From Zopfochytrium polystomum (lineage: Eukaryota; Chytridiomycota; Chytridiomycetes; Chytridiales; Chytridiaceae): a stretch of 64,000 nucleotides of DNA. The stretch is from NCBI GenBank assembly GCA_025765615.1, contig JAIVFJ010000082.1, positions 186,001 to 250,000 on the forward strand, read 5' to 3'. The number at the start of each line of letters is the position of its first letter. The stretch's first letter is position 1. The translations under genes and the position numbers were made by a program. A model generated the notes under the pieces. It was given only the letters and a program-made list of their open reading frames with translations, was not told the origin of the DNA and searched no databases. Shown piece by piece: positions 47,843 through 60,008 of this stretch.

Positions 47843-48479
47843 AGGAAAGAAGGAAAGAAAGAAAGCAAGAAAGAAAGAAACAACGAAATAAACAAATCAA
47901 ACGAAAATACTGGAAAACCCAAGGAAATAAGAACGAAAGAAGGAGGATAGGAAAAAATCAAGGAAAAAAGAAGGCAAGTCTGAGCACACCCTTGCCCCAC
48001 TTCCCCCCCCGACCGTCTTGTCCACCTCACCTCGCTTTCCCCACACCTGCAGGAGCAATCCCCACCATCTACTACCCCCACGATTCTCGTCCTCTCTCCA
48101 TGCCCGGCTGCAACCCGCTAGTCCTATTCTCCCCGGCCAATTTGGTTCCAAATCGTCCTTCTGCTTGAAGCTCGAAACTGCCTTTCCCTTCGTTGCTTCC
48201 AACGCCCACCCGTCCCACCCACAGCTGCGCACCATTCCGCAGGAATACCATGCCTGGGCGGTCTCTGCACCCGTGAATGCTCACTATCTGGGGAATCTAA
48301 CGCCGTTTTGGTCTCGCCCTATGTCCATCATCCCCCACCTTTGATTCACTCGCCACCCCAGAACTTGGTCCCATCGGTCCCAGTTCCATCGTCCCTCCTT
48401 CCGCTTTAAAAAAAAAACCCCAGAAAACCCCAAAAAAATCAAAAAATCCTTAAAAAAACCCATATCGTAGTTTTATATT
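47641..48479 (+). promoter_or_regulatory. PABP promoter and A-rich 5' leader
   Basis: A tandem CCCT repeat (47637-47661), a long A tract (47808-47840) and pyrimidine-rich DNA (47985-48060) precede the PABP start at 48480. The 72 nt before the ATG (about 48405-48460) are dominated by short A-runs separated by C (runs of 4-10 A). In other eukaryotes, PABP binds oligo(A) stretches in its own 5' UTR to repress translation. Confidence 0.55.
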
Positions 48480-50783
<2,304 letters not shown>

Positions 50784-51340
50784 AGACCTCAGCGTCTGTG
50801 TCCACCATTGCCCTAATGTGTATTTTTTTTCATGCCTTTTTTTTCCGCTTCCTCTGCTCTGCACTAATTCATCGCTCAAGCCCCGTCTTGCCTTGCGGGT
50901 GGCTGGGGTGTTGTCCGCGTGTAAAGTCTGTTGTTTGCCACCTTTTTTGTTTCCCTTTGCTCTTTGTTCTTGACGATTGCATGTCACTTTTTTCCCTGTT
51001 GCGGTTGGCGCTGGTGCTTGGGGGGTTGGTCTGGTGGTTTGTGGGCGGGCTTCCCCTTTTTTTTCTAAATTTTTTTTTTGGGGGGAAGCCGGCGGGAGGG
51101 ACCTTGGGCGAAGTGGGGATCACCAGCGAGCGGCGCGGCATGGGTATTTTCGAGGACACCCAAAACAAATATACCCGTGCCGCCGCGCGCGTTTCTTCGC
51201 CTACCTGACTGACTGACTGGCTCATTGACTGCTCGGCGTTTCGTCGCACGCAACAGGTTGAGAGGACGCGGTCCGTTCGGGCCCTCCTGCGTGAAAAGAT
51301 TGGCCGTATGCTGCTCAGCTTTCTACCGCAAAGTCCAAAC
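50784..51340. other. PABP 3' flank
   Basis: T- and G-rich sequence after the PABP stop, then a transition to AT-rich repeat DNA near 51300. No gene recognised. Confidence 0.35.
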
Positions 51341-51550
51341 TCATGTATCTTACATCAGGTATTGGTCAAAGTTTAGTTTTTTAGGCTACTATGATAGGTG
51401 CATATTTCTAAACATGAAAGTATGACTTGATCAGAAAGAAAAACGATTCCAGGAGTGCCCTTATATTTTATTAATTACTGTGTGGACTTCATTTTAGTCT
51501 TGTAACAAATGTTTCCATTACTTATTGTGCGATGAATCACTTGCAATAAT
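51341..51550. repeat. Diverged dispersed repeat, copy A
   Basis: Pairs with 53215-53440 in the same orientation. Shared blocks in order are AGGTRTTGGTCAWAGTTTA, ACATGAAAGTATGAC, a GTGKGACTT-like stretch, CAGTCTTGTAAC/TAGTCTTGTAAC, CACTTATTRTGC-like sequence and a GCRATAAT end. The two copies differ by indels and substitutions, so the duplication is old. Confidence 0.65.
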
Positions 51551-51639
51551 AATCCAAATACCCTGTCATCCAACCAGTTGGAGTTGGAAGTTTGTGGACT
51601 CGGCAAGTGGCAAACAAACAAAAACAAAAATAGATCACC

Positions 51640-51780
51640 TGGTGCTTGTCGAGTACATCTTCGGCTGATCCGTTGGAACGTGCAGCATCGAACTTGCCGA
51701 TATTGAGTGCGGATATCGTATGCAGAAATCGCAGTTTGTCCAAGTAACCCTGTCAGTCTCTGGCGCTACTTTATGCCCCT
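51640..51780 (-). pseudogene. Possible copia RNase H tail relic
   Basis: On the minus strand, three short pieces in shifted frames recall the end of copia RNase H: YDIRTQYRQ, then LHVPTDQ, then AEDVLDKHQ (cf. HIDIRYHYIR ... VPTxDQxADxLTK). Each piece is short, so this is suggestive only. It would fit the repeat-rich setting. Confidence 0.35.
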
Positions 51781-52636
51781 CAAGAGACAAAGAATCAATT
51801 AATGGGCCGCCCTGCCGAAAAGTAAAGGAAGAAATGATCATGCGCTGTACATTAATATATATAATGTGCGTGGGTCACAACCCCCCGATAACTGCAATAT
51901 ATATATGCACGCCTGAAAGTGCATTTGGCAACTTTTAACGTGATTATTCACTGGTCTACAGGCATTTATGTTCTTCAACAGCGAATTTCGAGATAATCGA
52001 ACCAATTCAATGGGGGGGGAAAAATCAGCAAGATTGTTTCCCAAGAAATCGTGTACACGCTGGTACAAATTTCATTGTGCTAGCCTTCTTCGTTGGCAAG
52101 TAGCGAATTTTCGAAGTATTTTGGGGAGGCGGATTTTGGCGGCCGCCCTAATTGTTGTTTTGTCTCTTGAGGGCGTAGGCTTGTTTCTTGCTTGGAATTA
52201 AGGTTCCAAATCGATAGAATCTCACAATAGTTGCCCCTCTTCGGTATCGTATCACCTAGGGTCGTGGCAGCAGAGCGGCTCATCTTTCTCGGGTTGCAGG
52301 TGCAAGACGTGCCGATAACCGCCACCTAATTAATGAAAACCTTGGCATGCAGCATTTTATCGCTATTTCGGGCGCTTTCGCTATCGTGCCCAATGTGCCA
52401 TCCAGGAAATTTTGACCATATCGCTATCGTGTAAGGCTCGATACAATATCGCGATATTTGTCGGTATCGAGTTATCGATTTGGATCCTTACTTGGAATGG
52501 TAAGAGCCTCTCCAGCCTTGTTCTATATTCTGTTTTAAAAATAATAAAACAGAGAAATCGTCCCCACCCATAGTTCCAATTCCAAATCTGGCATCCACGC
52601 TCCTCTCACGAATTTCCGTTTCGGGCTGTTCCAAAA

Positions 52637-52665
52637 CTCGAGCAAAAGGACACCTTTTGCTCGAG
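52637..52665. repeat. Perfect 13-bp hairpin
   Basis: CTCGAGCAAAAGG and its exact reverse complement are separated by ACA, giving a 13-bp stem with a 3-nt spacer. XhoI-type CTCGAG words lie at both ends. It may mark fused transposon tips. Confidence 0.85.
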
Positions 52666-52885
52666 GTTAGAAACAGAGTGAGTGGTAAGGAGCGTGATTG
52701 GCAGACCAGCTTGTGTCCTTCCCTTTTGGAAGAGGTTTATCAGGAACAGGGCAGGACAGGACAAGACAGACAAGGAACTGAGAGGAGTGATGATTGTATT
52801 GGATACAATAATTTACTTGAGGGATGGGACAGGTCCCCCATCCGCCTTCTATACCTTTCGAGAGTCTTCCTTGTCAAGACTCAAA

Positions 52886-53016
52886 GAAAGTTCCAGAAAG
52901 AGCAATTAGTAATACAATGATACCAATGATACCAATGACAACAAGACAAGTCAGGAAAGCAAAGAAGGTTCCAGAAGGTTCCACAAGTTTCCATGAAGGA
53001 ATGTTCTAGAAGGTTT
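52886..53016. promoter_or_regulatory. Cluster of heat-shock-element-like sites
   Basis: Alternating GAA/TTC pentamers occur three times: GAAagTTCcaGAA (52886-52898), GAAggTTCcaGAAggTTC (52964-52981) and GAAtgTTCtaGAAggTTT (52999-53016). This is the consensus of HSF-bound heat-shock elements. No gene follows within about 2.6 kb. Confidence 0.55.
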
Positions 53017-53214
53017 CAGAGGTTTCCAAAGGGTGATTCATAACAGCGATCACCAGTCTGTCTGTTTTTGATTAAGTTATCGGTCTATTTGGATCACAGG
53101 TAGGGACATTTGTTTCAATGCAACAAAACAGCCTTGTCACAGGTTGAATTAGCTGATCAAATGCGTGCAAAAAAATTTGGAAATAGAGCAATTCTATGCG
53201 ATTCTCAAGTATCT

Positions 53215-53440
53215 CAGATAAGGTGTTGGTCATAGTTTATGTTCTTCAGCTCTTACTTAATTTAGTTTAACACATTGTATATTTTTACATGAAAGTATGA
53301 CCCATCTCAGAGAGAGGAATCAATTCCAGTCAGTTACCCAATTTTTTAATTTTTCTACTATGTAGACTTATTTTCAGTCTTGTAACGGACATTGCCACTT
53401 ATTAGTGCATTGAGATTCATAATCTTTGCGATAATGAAAG
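53215..53440. repeat. Diverged dispersed repeat, copy B
   Basis: Partner of 51341-51550 in the same orientation (see that entry). Its end runs directly into another repeated block starting at 53440. Confidence 0.65.
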
Positions 53441-54020
53441 AGCTATTTGGTTCCTTGGTTACAGATGGGTCTATATGTTAGGCGAAACTGACTGGTTAGC
53501 AGCAAGCGGCACAAGACAGACCCGAACCTATTGTGACTGTCAGTTAGCGAACCACCGCCAATGCAGACCTGGGCGCTGGCTTTCGCTGAGGACAAATACT
53601 CTGAGTATTAAGTGGAATGGAAACCCGGTGTCAACAGTTTTCCTCCTCCTCTGCTCAAGCAGATAATATAGGAGAGGTTTTTACCCTGTGCCAGTCACGC
53701 TTGCCTAGCAACTATTACAGCATGCATATCATCATGATGTATCAATTATTCATAACAGAGTTTTTTTCTCTTTCTCTCCAAGTTGGGGAGAAGGACCACC
53801 CACAAACACACATCTCCACTTCATTCACTCCTTCCACTCACTCACTCAGAGTAGACTGTTTACACTATATAGCCTTGCAGGCCCCTCTTGTTTATGTGTA
53901 ATCTTGTAAATGTTTCTTATCTCTTATCTTTTCTCTCTTATCAGTGTTGCCATTGCACAACCCCAGCCTTCAATAAATGCCATCTCTAAGAGTTGAACTT
54001 CGTACTGTCCCTCCAAGTTT
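53440..54020. repeat. LTR-like repeat unit 1 with a nested insert
   Basis: Begins with GAGCTATTTGGTTCCTTGG (53440 on; 29 bp shared with 54357-54385, 3 mismatches). It later has AATCTTGTAAATGTTTCTTA (about 53902) and TCAATAAATGCC (about 53970). Unit 2 has the same order. The 78-bp dispersed repeat lies between the first two landmarks (53782-53859), as if inserted. Confidence 0.55.
53782..53859 (+). repeat. 78-bp dispersed repeat, copy 2
   Basis: 76 of 78 positions match 6831-6908. See that entry. Confidence 0.8.
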
Positions 54021-54356
54021 CTTCCCTTCTATTTATAACGGAAACCTGTGTGGGCCTCTCCAAGCCAGCTGTAGCAGGCTTGATAGTGAATCACACGCGG
54101 AACCACTGTAGTGCAAAACGGTTAAGGAGGACCTCTGACCGTCCACAATACACCGCAGGAGCGCAAATGTGAGATAGAGCGCTGGTGACTTTAATTAGAG
54201 TTGACAGAATGGAAGGGGTGAGATCAAGTTGAGTTGTTCCACATTCCTGGATGCCCCAACGGGAGTGTAATTACGAAAGTGAGAGTCCAATAGTTGAACT
54301 TATGCTGTAGTTCCTCTGCTGCTAGACTCTAGTTGGATTCGACCAAAGATCTCATA

Positions 54357-54790
54357 GAGCTGTTTGGCTCCTTGGTTACAAATGGTTCCATGCACCCTAG
54401 GAGTCCCCCCTCCTGTCTAAACACTCATAATCTTGCAAATGCTTCTTAACCTTTACATTTCCTTCCTTGTTACTTATTTTCATTCTTCCTTTCTTTCATT
54501 TTCTTCAATTAGTTTCTTCCGTTCTGTTGGGGGGAATGGCTTGGGAGGACGGATGGCAAAGGTTGGAAGAGTGCGAAGGAGGAGGAGTTTGTCAAACGGC
54601 TGGGTGTATGTATGTGTGTGTGTTTCGAGCTTTTTTTCTTTTTCTTTATTTTTTTTTTTTTTTTTTTGCTTGCAAGGGTCTGGCAGTTGGGGTTTTTTTT
54701 CTTCTCTTTTCTCCTAGTGCCATTCTCCCTGGAAGCAGCCTCATCAATAACTTAAACCCCCAATTACCTCCAATAAATGTTGGTAGTTCC
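54357..54790. repeat. LTR-like repeat unit 2
   Basis: Landmarks in order: GAGCTGTTTGGCTCCTTGG (54357), AATCTTGCAAATGCTTCTTA (about 54431) and CCAATAAATGTTGG (about 54769). The spacing between the first two is about 70 bp here against about 450 bp in unit 1. AATAAA near the end would suit an LTR polyadenylation signal. Confidence 0.5.
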
Positions 54791-55651
54791 CCCGCTGCTT
54801 GTCGCTGATTCGACCCAAGGAAAAAAAACTCGGACACGGAGATTTCGATATCCTACCATGTCCGCCAGATCCCAGCCTTAGCGCCAGACTCTTTGTTGGA
54901 CGCGTCTACGCGCCGGTACTGCAGCGCATGATATGGACGCACTGCAACTTGATTGTTCACAGACAACAGGGCAAAGCTAGCTCTTTCTTTTTTTTTCTTT
55001 TTTTTTTTTTTTTTTTTTCGCTTCTTCTTCGTTTGGCAAGATTAACACCTTGAGGCCTAAAGTGTGAAGGTAGAGGCTAACCGATGGGCTTGGAGATTTT
55101 GCGCACGGGCTTTATCTTTCAACGGCCTGCGTTTCCCGTTGGCTTTTGGAGCACTTTTTGCCCAAGCCTCCAGCCGTTTGCCCCGCCCGTTTCAGCGTAA
55201 CACAATACACATCTCATGGAGATTAACTGATCAGTCTGATGTGGCAGGGGACTTGCCATTTGAGATTGTCTCCTTTTTTTTTTTTTTTTTTTTTTTTTTC
55301 TTTTCCGACTTGAACAATTTAGAGGCGAGATTCCTTACCGTGGGCGGAAACATTGGGTCGGGACAAATAAGCAAGCGTTTCGAACGGGGGATGTGCACCT
55401 GTGGCAAAGGGAATTTTCAATGTTGGACAATACGTTATTTTGCGCGCAAAGTGATGTTATTGCCTCTGGCACGACATTTTCCACCTCAGCCCAGTACAAA
55501 AAACAGTCACCCTCACCTTGTTTGCAATCTATTCTGCCTCAACAGAAAAAAAAAAAAAAAAAGAAATGGAAAACTGCGACAGGTGCAATCCGCCCCTCCC
55601 CCACTTTCCACCATCCCCCACCCTCCCACAAACACACACATGCGCGCGTCT
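54791..55651. other. Non-genic stretch with poly-T tracts
   Basis: Poly-T/T-rich runs at 54985-55019 and 55273-55300 and an A-run at 55546-55564. No convincing gene before the DXO copy 2 stop. Confidence 0.4.
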
Positions 55652-57826
55652 TCAACGCTTCATAAACGACCGCGTCCCCGGCAGCTCCATGACTCGAATC
55701 TTGTTGCCCTTGCGGTGCACGCGGAACACGCGGTCTTCGCAGTACGGCCGGTCGCTCTCTTCCCACACCGCAGGCTCCTTTGCGGCGGCCAACTGGGCCT
55801 GGACCTCCGCCTCGGCGGCCGCGGCCGCGGCCACGGCCGCTTCGTCCACCGCGACGTCGTCCTCCCCCAACTCCTCCTCCTCCTCCTCTTCCTCCTCTTC
55901 GTCATCGTCATCGTCGTCGTCGTCGTCGTCGTCCTCGTCATCATCATCGTCTTCGCCGTCCTCTTCTTCCGAAGTGTCCGACTCATCCAGGTCGTCCTCA
56001 TCATCCAGCTCGTCGGCATCTTCGTCGCCGTCGCTCTCCTCTTCGCCCGTTTCAACCGGGACACCCGCCGTCACTTTCGCCCCCGCCTCCGTCGCTGCCC
56101 CCGCCCCCGCCCCAGCCGCCGCCGCATCTGCACCAGCTTTTCTCGCCTCCGCCCGCTCTCTCCCCTCACGCCTCCGCTGCCGAACAGACTTGTACACTGG
56201 CCTCGGGGTCGCCATCCGCTCGGTCAGCTCTTTTCCGAGCCACTGGAGGAACATCTCGGCAAAGTTGATGCAGACCCCGCGCTCCCACTCGTTTTGCACG
56301 AGGCCGGGGATGTCGACCGTTTTGTACGTTTCAATCTTCTTCACCTGCCCTCCCCCGTCGCGGAACCCGACGATCACGTGTCGTACACCAGCCAGCCAGC
56401 ATTGGAAGTAGGCATGGAGGAGCTTGTACCTTGATGAGTTTGAGGGGGTGGGGTAAGGGGGTTTCCGTTTTGAGACCATAGGTTGTTTAGCTTGTAGTTG
56501 GGGGATGACTCAAGTTGTCTAGCACCAACCGATGAAAGAATTTCTTGTCCAATCTGGTCTCGACAACCTTGTGAGTCTTCAGCTCCGCGTACTTGCTAAC
56601 GCGCGAGTCATCATTTTTAGTTCCTACATTTTGTTTCATGAGAGTGAGTTAAAACTCAATGAGAAGCGTCTTCTTCCAACCCTCCACTCAAGCTTCCTTC
56701 CCAAAAAAAAAAAACGCCCTCACCTTTGCCGTAGAGACAATCAATCTCCGCGGCCAAAATCATGTCAATGTCGCCGATGCCAGTTTCTACCACGCTCCGG
56801 AAAGTTGCATTTGTATTGACGACAGCGTCCCGGCGCGCATTCAGTATCGCATCGCGGCGGGGCCGGCTCTTTTTGGCCTTGCCACCGCCGTTCCCTTCGT
56901 CGGAAGGTCCGGCATTGCCTGCGCTGCCGCTGCCGTTGCCGGTGACATCAGGATTGTCGTCGTCCAGCGCGTCCAGCTCGCTCGGTGACATTGGGATGGT
57001 GCACCACGCCTCAAAACGAAAGCCCCAGAAGCCATACAAACGGTCACGCGGTGTCATACCCACAGCGGCCTCTATCGCCCGTCTAGAGGGTCGATACGAC
57101 AGGAAGATTGTGTTCTGCAGAAAGCGTTTCAAAGTTTTAGAATTGAGGGTCCAACGGCCTACAGGGGTGTTGGTCAAACTCACATCGCGAACGACGGCGA
57201 GCACGTCCCAGTCGTCTTGCGTGTAGGGCGTGCAGAATATTTTGCGCATGAGACCTCGAACTTGTTATTGAGAAAGAGTTGCAGAAGAAATGACGTCAGC
57301 TTGCGTTCCGGCATGAGGTTGAAACGACGTGCACGCGACGCACTCCGGGAAGTCCTTGTACACTCTCTTGTTCTCTCGCGACACGCTCGCGCGCGCGCCA
57401 ACTCAAGTCAAGTAGCCAAATCACTCACGAGCGCAGAATCGAAACTTTGGTTTCGCTGGGGCTTCCGGTGGCGCGGTCTTGTTGGCGCCCTTGGACTTTG
57501 GTCGCTTCTCGCCCTCCTTTTCTTTGGGGCCGGCGGCGGCGGCTGCGGGGGTTTCGCTGCTGCCGCAAGCTTCCTCCTTGGTCTTGGCGCCGCTCTTGCC
57601 GCTGGCAGCATCTGCGGCTGGCACGGCTGCAGGGAACGGGGCATCTTTGGTGGTGGAGGTGGTGGTCGTCTCCTCCCCACGGTACTGCGGCAGGCGGCCC
57701 AGCTCGTGCAAGCAGTGGACAAGGCAGTCGAGCGACTCGATTGGGGATTTCCTGCGGATGTACTTTTGCGGGTAGCCTCTAGACAGGTGGCACTCGGCAA
57801 GGTTGGGCGGGTAGTAGTGGCGCTGT

Positions 57827-57864
<38 letters not shown>

Positions 57865-58160
57865 AGGGAGAGTTGAAAAAAAAAAACCAAAAAAAAAAAT
57901 AAAGAAAAGAAAAAAAAGTAAGAAAGAAAAGGGGAAGAGATGATCACCAGCTCTTGATCACTATTGATGTGGATCTGGCCATCCACGTCCTGCGAGTAGC
58001 ACCCGATCTCGACGGGCGGCTTCAGCTTCGGAGTGGGCCGCCTGAACGCCGCGGGGGCTTTGACAAAGAACTCGGACCGCGGCGTGCGTTGCGGACGGGC
58101 GCTGACCGCACCATTGGGCCTGATGGTGCTCCGCCTCTGGACTGGTTCGTGCGATGTCAT
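55652..58160 (-). CDS. DXO/Rai1-family mRNA 5'-end decapping nuclease, copy 2
   Basis: Exons (minus): 58160-57948, 57822-57429, 57254-57184, 57114-56724, 56623-56530, 56429-55652. They sum to 1941 nt (646 aa, in frame). Core motifs are KPPVEIGCYSQDVDG, RHYYPPNL, LMRKIFCTPYTQDDW, RLYGFWGFRFE, metal-binding AAEIDC, KYAELKT and YFQCWLAGVRHVIVGFRDGG. All active-site acids are kept. Intron positions match copy 1, including a 94-nt exon carrying ELKT in both. Differences from copy 1 are a much shorter N-terminus, a Lys/Glu/Pro/Ala insert after the second motif, and a large Asp/Glu tract (about 60 residues, inside the last exon) before a conserved CEDRVFRVHRKGNKIRVMELPGT end. It is probably a functional paralogue with a different localisation or partner. 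Confidence 0.9.
57830..57861. repeat. (GT)n in an intron of DXO copy 2
   Basis: GT dinucleotide run in the first intron (57823-57947) of DXO copy 2, reading as AC on the coding strand next to the acceptor. A-rich runs follow at 57877-57900. Confidence 0.9.
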
Positions 58161-58449
58161 GCCAATGCGCCAGTGTTTGCGTGTGCGTGTGCGTGTGCGT
58201 CACAGTATGCGCAACACGGCGGTGGGACGTAGGGTGACGAAGAACGCATGGTGGTGGGGAGTGCGTTAGTTGGCGCTGTAGTGCGTGTCGAGGGCGTGGG
58301 AGTGGGTGTTTTCGTCGTTTGCACTATCAAAGCATAATCGCAGTGTTGAGAGTGGAGAGAAAGAAAGAGAGAGAGAGAGAGAGAGGGGGGGGGATAGGGG
58401 CGGGAGGAGGAGAGCAGCAAAGCGCGGCGAGCAAAATAGGCGGCAGCGT

Positions 58450-58537
58450 ACGCACCGGGTTTCCTCCCGCCCTTCTTGGCCTTCGCATTCCTCTTCTTCC
58501 TCCGCCTGGCGGCGGCCCGCTTCTTCCTGCTGCCCAT
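58450..58537 (-). CDS. Short Lys/Arg-rich exon candidate
   Basis: A frame starting at 58537 (MGSRKKRAAARRRKKRNAKA) ends at a donor-like GTGCGT after GGRKPG. It resembles a nuclear-localisation-rich N-terminus and lies just upstream of DXO copy 2 on the same strand. It might be an alternative first exon of that gene or the 5' end of an unrecognised gene. No downstream acceptor could be fixed. Confidence 0.25.
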
Positions 58538-58713
58538 GATGTGTACCGCCCCTTTGCGAATGGGTTTTTGGCCGTGTCACGACAGAAAAGCAAACAGAAA
58601 CTGAGCTGCCAAAAAGCGACCACGCATTTTCCAAAAAAAAAAAAAAAAAAAAAAAAAAAGAAACAAATCCTTTTCTTCCCCCCTCCCCGCACGTCTCCAT
58701 TTTATTATGTTCT

Positions 58714-60008
58714 TCAGAGAAAGGAATATGTGGGGCTTCCCCGGTTGCTGGACGGATCGTGCTTCAAAATTAAGTGCTGAAATCGCTCTGAAGAATCATG
58801 GAAGTAGTAGCCGGCTATCGAGCTGGTGGACTTGACAAAGGCAACTGAGCCGAGGCGCGATTATGTTGAGTTTGTTTGTGTATGCGGGAAAAGGTTAGCA
58901 CAGAAAGAAGCGAGCTCCTTTCTGGGAACGAAATGGGTGGAGAGAAAAGAATAAAAAGAAAAAAACTATTGGCTCTCAACTGTAGTAAAATCCAGCGAAG
59001 GAGGCCCCAGCAATGCTCTTTATCCGGTGGTCTGGCACAAGAAAGTGCTCTTTCCACCGCATAAACACGACGTCATTTGTCTGAAAGTCGTAGAAAAAAT
59101 CATCATCATTGAAATGAGGCTCGTGCTCCGTGAATCCGGGAAATTTCGCCTGCGAGGAGGGAGAAGATGGTGAGCAATGCGAGGTTCTTCCTTTGTTCGT
59201 TCGCAAAAGTGATCACCCTACCCAATGCTCTCGGTCAGTCGATTCATGAGCTCCCCATTTTCTTGTTAGAAAGCTGTGCTTCGGACCAACGATCTCGGCT
59301 TCAAAGTATGTGCAGAGTTCTGGGTAATCCTAAACAGAGCAACAGCAGTATGATTAGCTGCGGCTGGTCCAACGGGCATAACTATAACGAGATTAAGAAT
59401 ATGCCTGTACCTCTTCGAATTTTAGGCAGGTGCGTATCGATAGGTGACTGTATCAGCAAAATCCCCAAACGGCACAGATGAGTTGTCCGAACCTGTCAGC
59501 CCTACAATGCTCAGGTAACCGCACAAGAATGAATTTCGGAGATCGACATGCTGGTTGGTAGGACGGTTGGGTAATGTGCTTGAAAATGAGCGCAAGCAAA
59601 AAACTAGCACAGCAAGAAATAAACAAAAAAAAAATAAGCGCACCTTGAGCTGAACGCTAACCTCATACGACGACCGCTCGCTTTTCTGCTCACCGACAAA
59701 TACGCTGCCGGAAAAGAGGCTGTAGCGCACGCCCGAGGAACGAAAGGTCAGTTCAGACAGTACGGTGGCGTTGGCGATACCACACTCTCCTCCCACACCC
59801 CCCTCCCATCCCTTGAACGTCCCCGTCGTCCGCAAAAAAAGGAATCAAACAAAAAAAGGACGGCTGCTCACCACGGGCAATCGGGATTGAGCTGACGGAA
59901 AAACTTGAGCTTGGAGAGGGACGCCGAATCCTGCTGGTGCTGGTTCTGCATCGTGTTCTGCAGGTGCGAGTTGCGAAAGTTCCGCCCTCGGACAGCCAGC
60001 GACGGCAT
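58714..60008 (-). CDS. GID4/Vid24 substrate receptor of the GID/CTLH ubiquitin ligase
   Basis: Supported exons (minus): first coding exon candidate 60008-59872, an exon ending at 59644, then 59550-59476, 59329-59222, 59149-58981, 58844-58714. The last four sum to 161 codons. Family motifs are [96 protein letters not shown] and GASFAGFYY, then [16 protein letters not shown] after the last splice. In yeast Gid4 binds N-terminal-Pro degrons, and the ligase destroys gluconeogenic enzymes. I could not find a standard acceptor joining the first exon to the second, so the N-terminus is uncertain. A Met at 59835 is an alternative start. Confidence 0.88.

Larger units (their letters stand above)
51781..53214. 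other. AT-rich repeat island, middle part
   Basis: No gene. Visible are clustered TATCG/CGATA words (52210-52490), a perfect hairpin (52637-52665) and heat-shock-element-like GAA/TTC clusters (52886-53016). Composition is clearly more AT-rich than the flanking genes. Confidence 0.5.

Noticed and set aside
57160..57184. A 25-nt intron in DXO copy 2 (GTGAGT...CTGTAG)
   Set aside because: A downstream acceptor gives a 69-nt intron and a sequence (RDNTIFLSYRP) matching the same position in copy 1.
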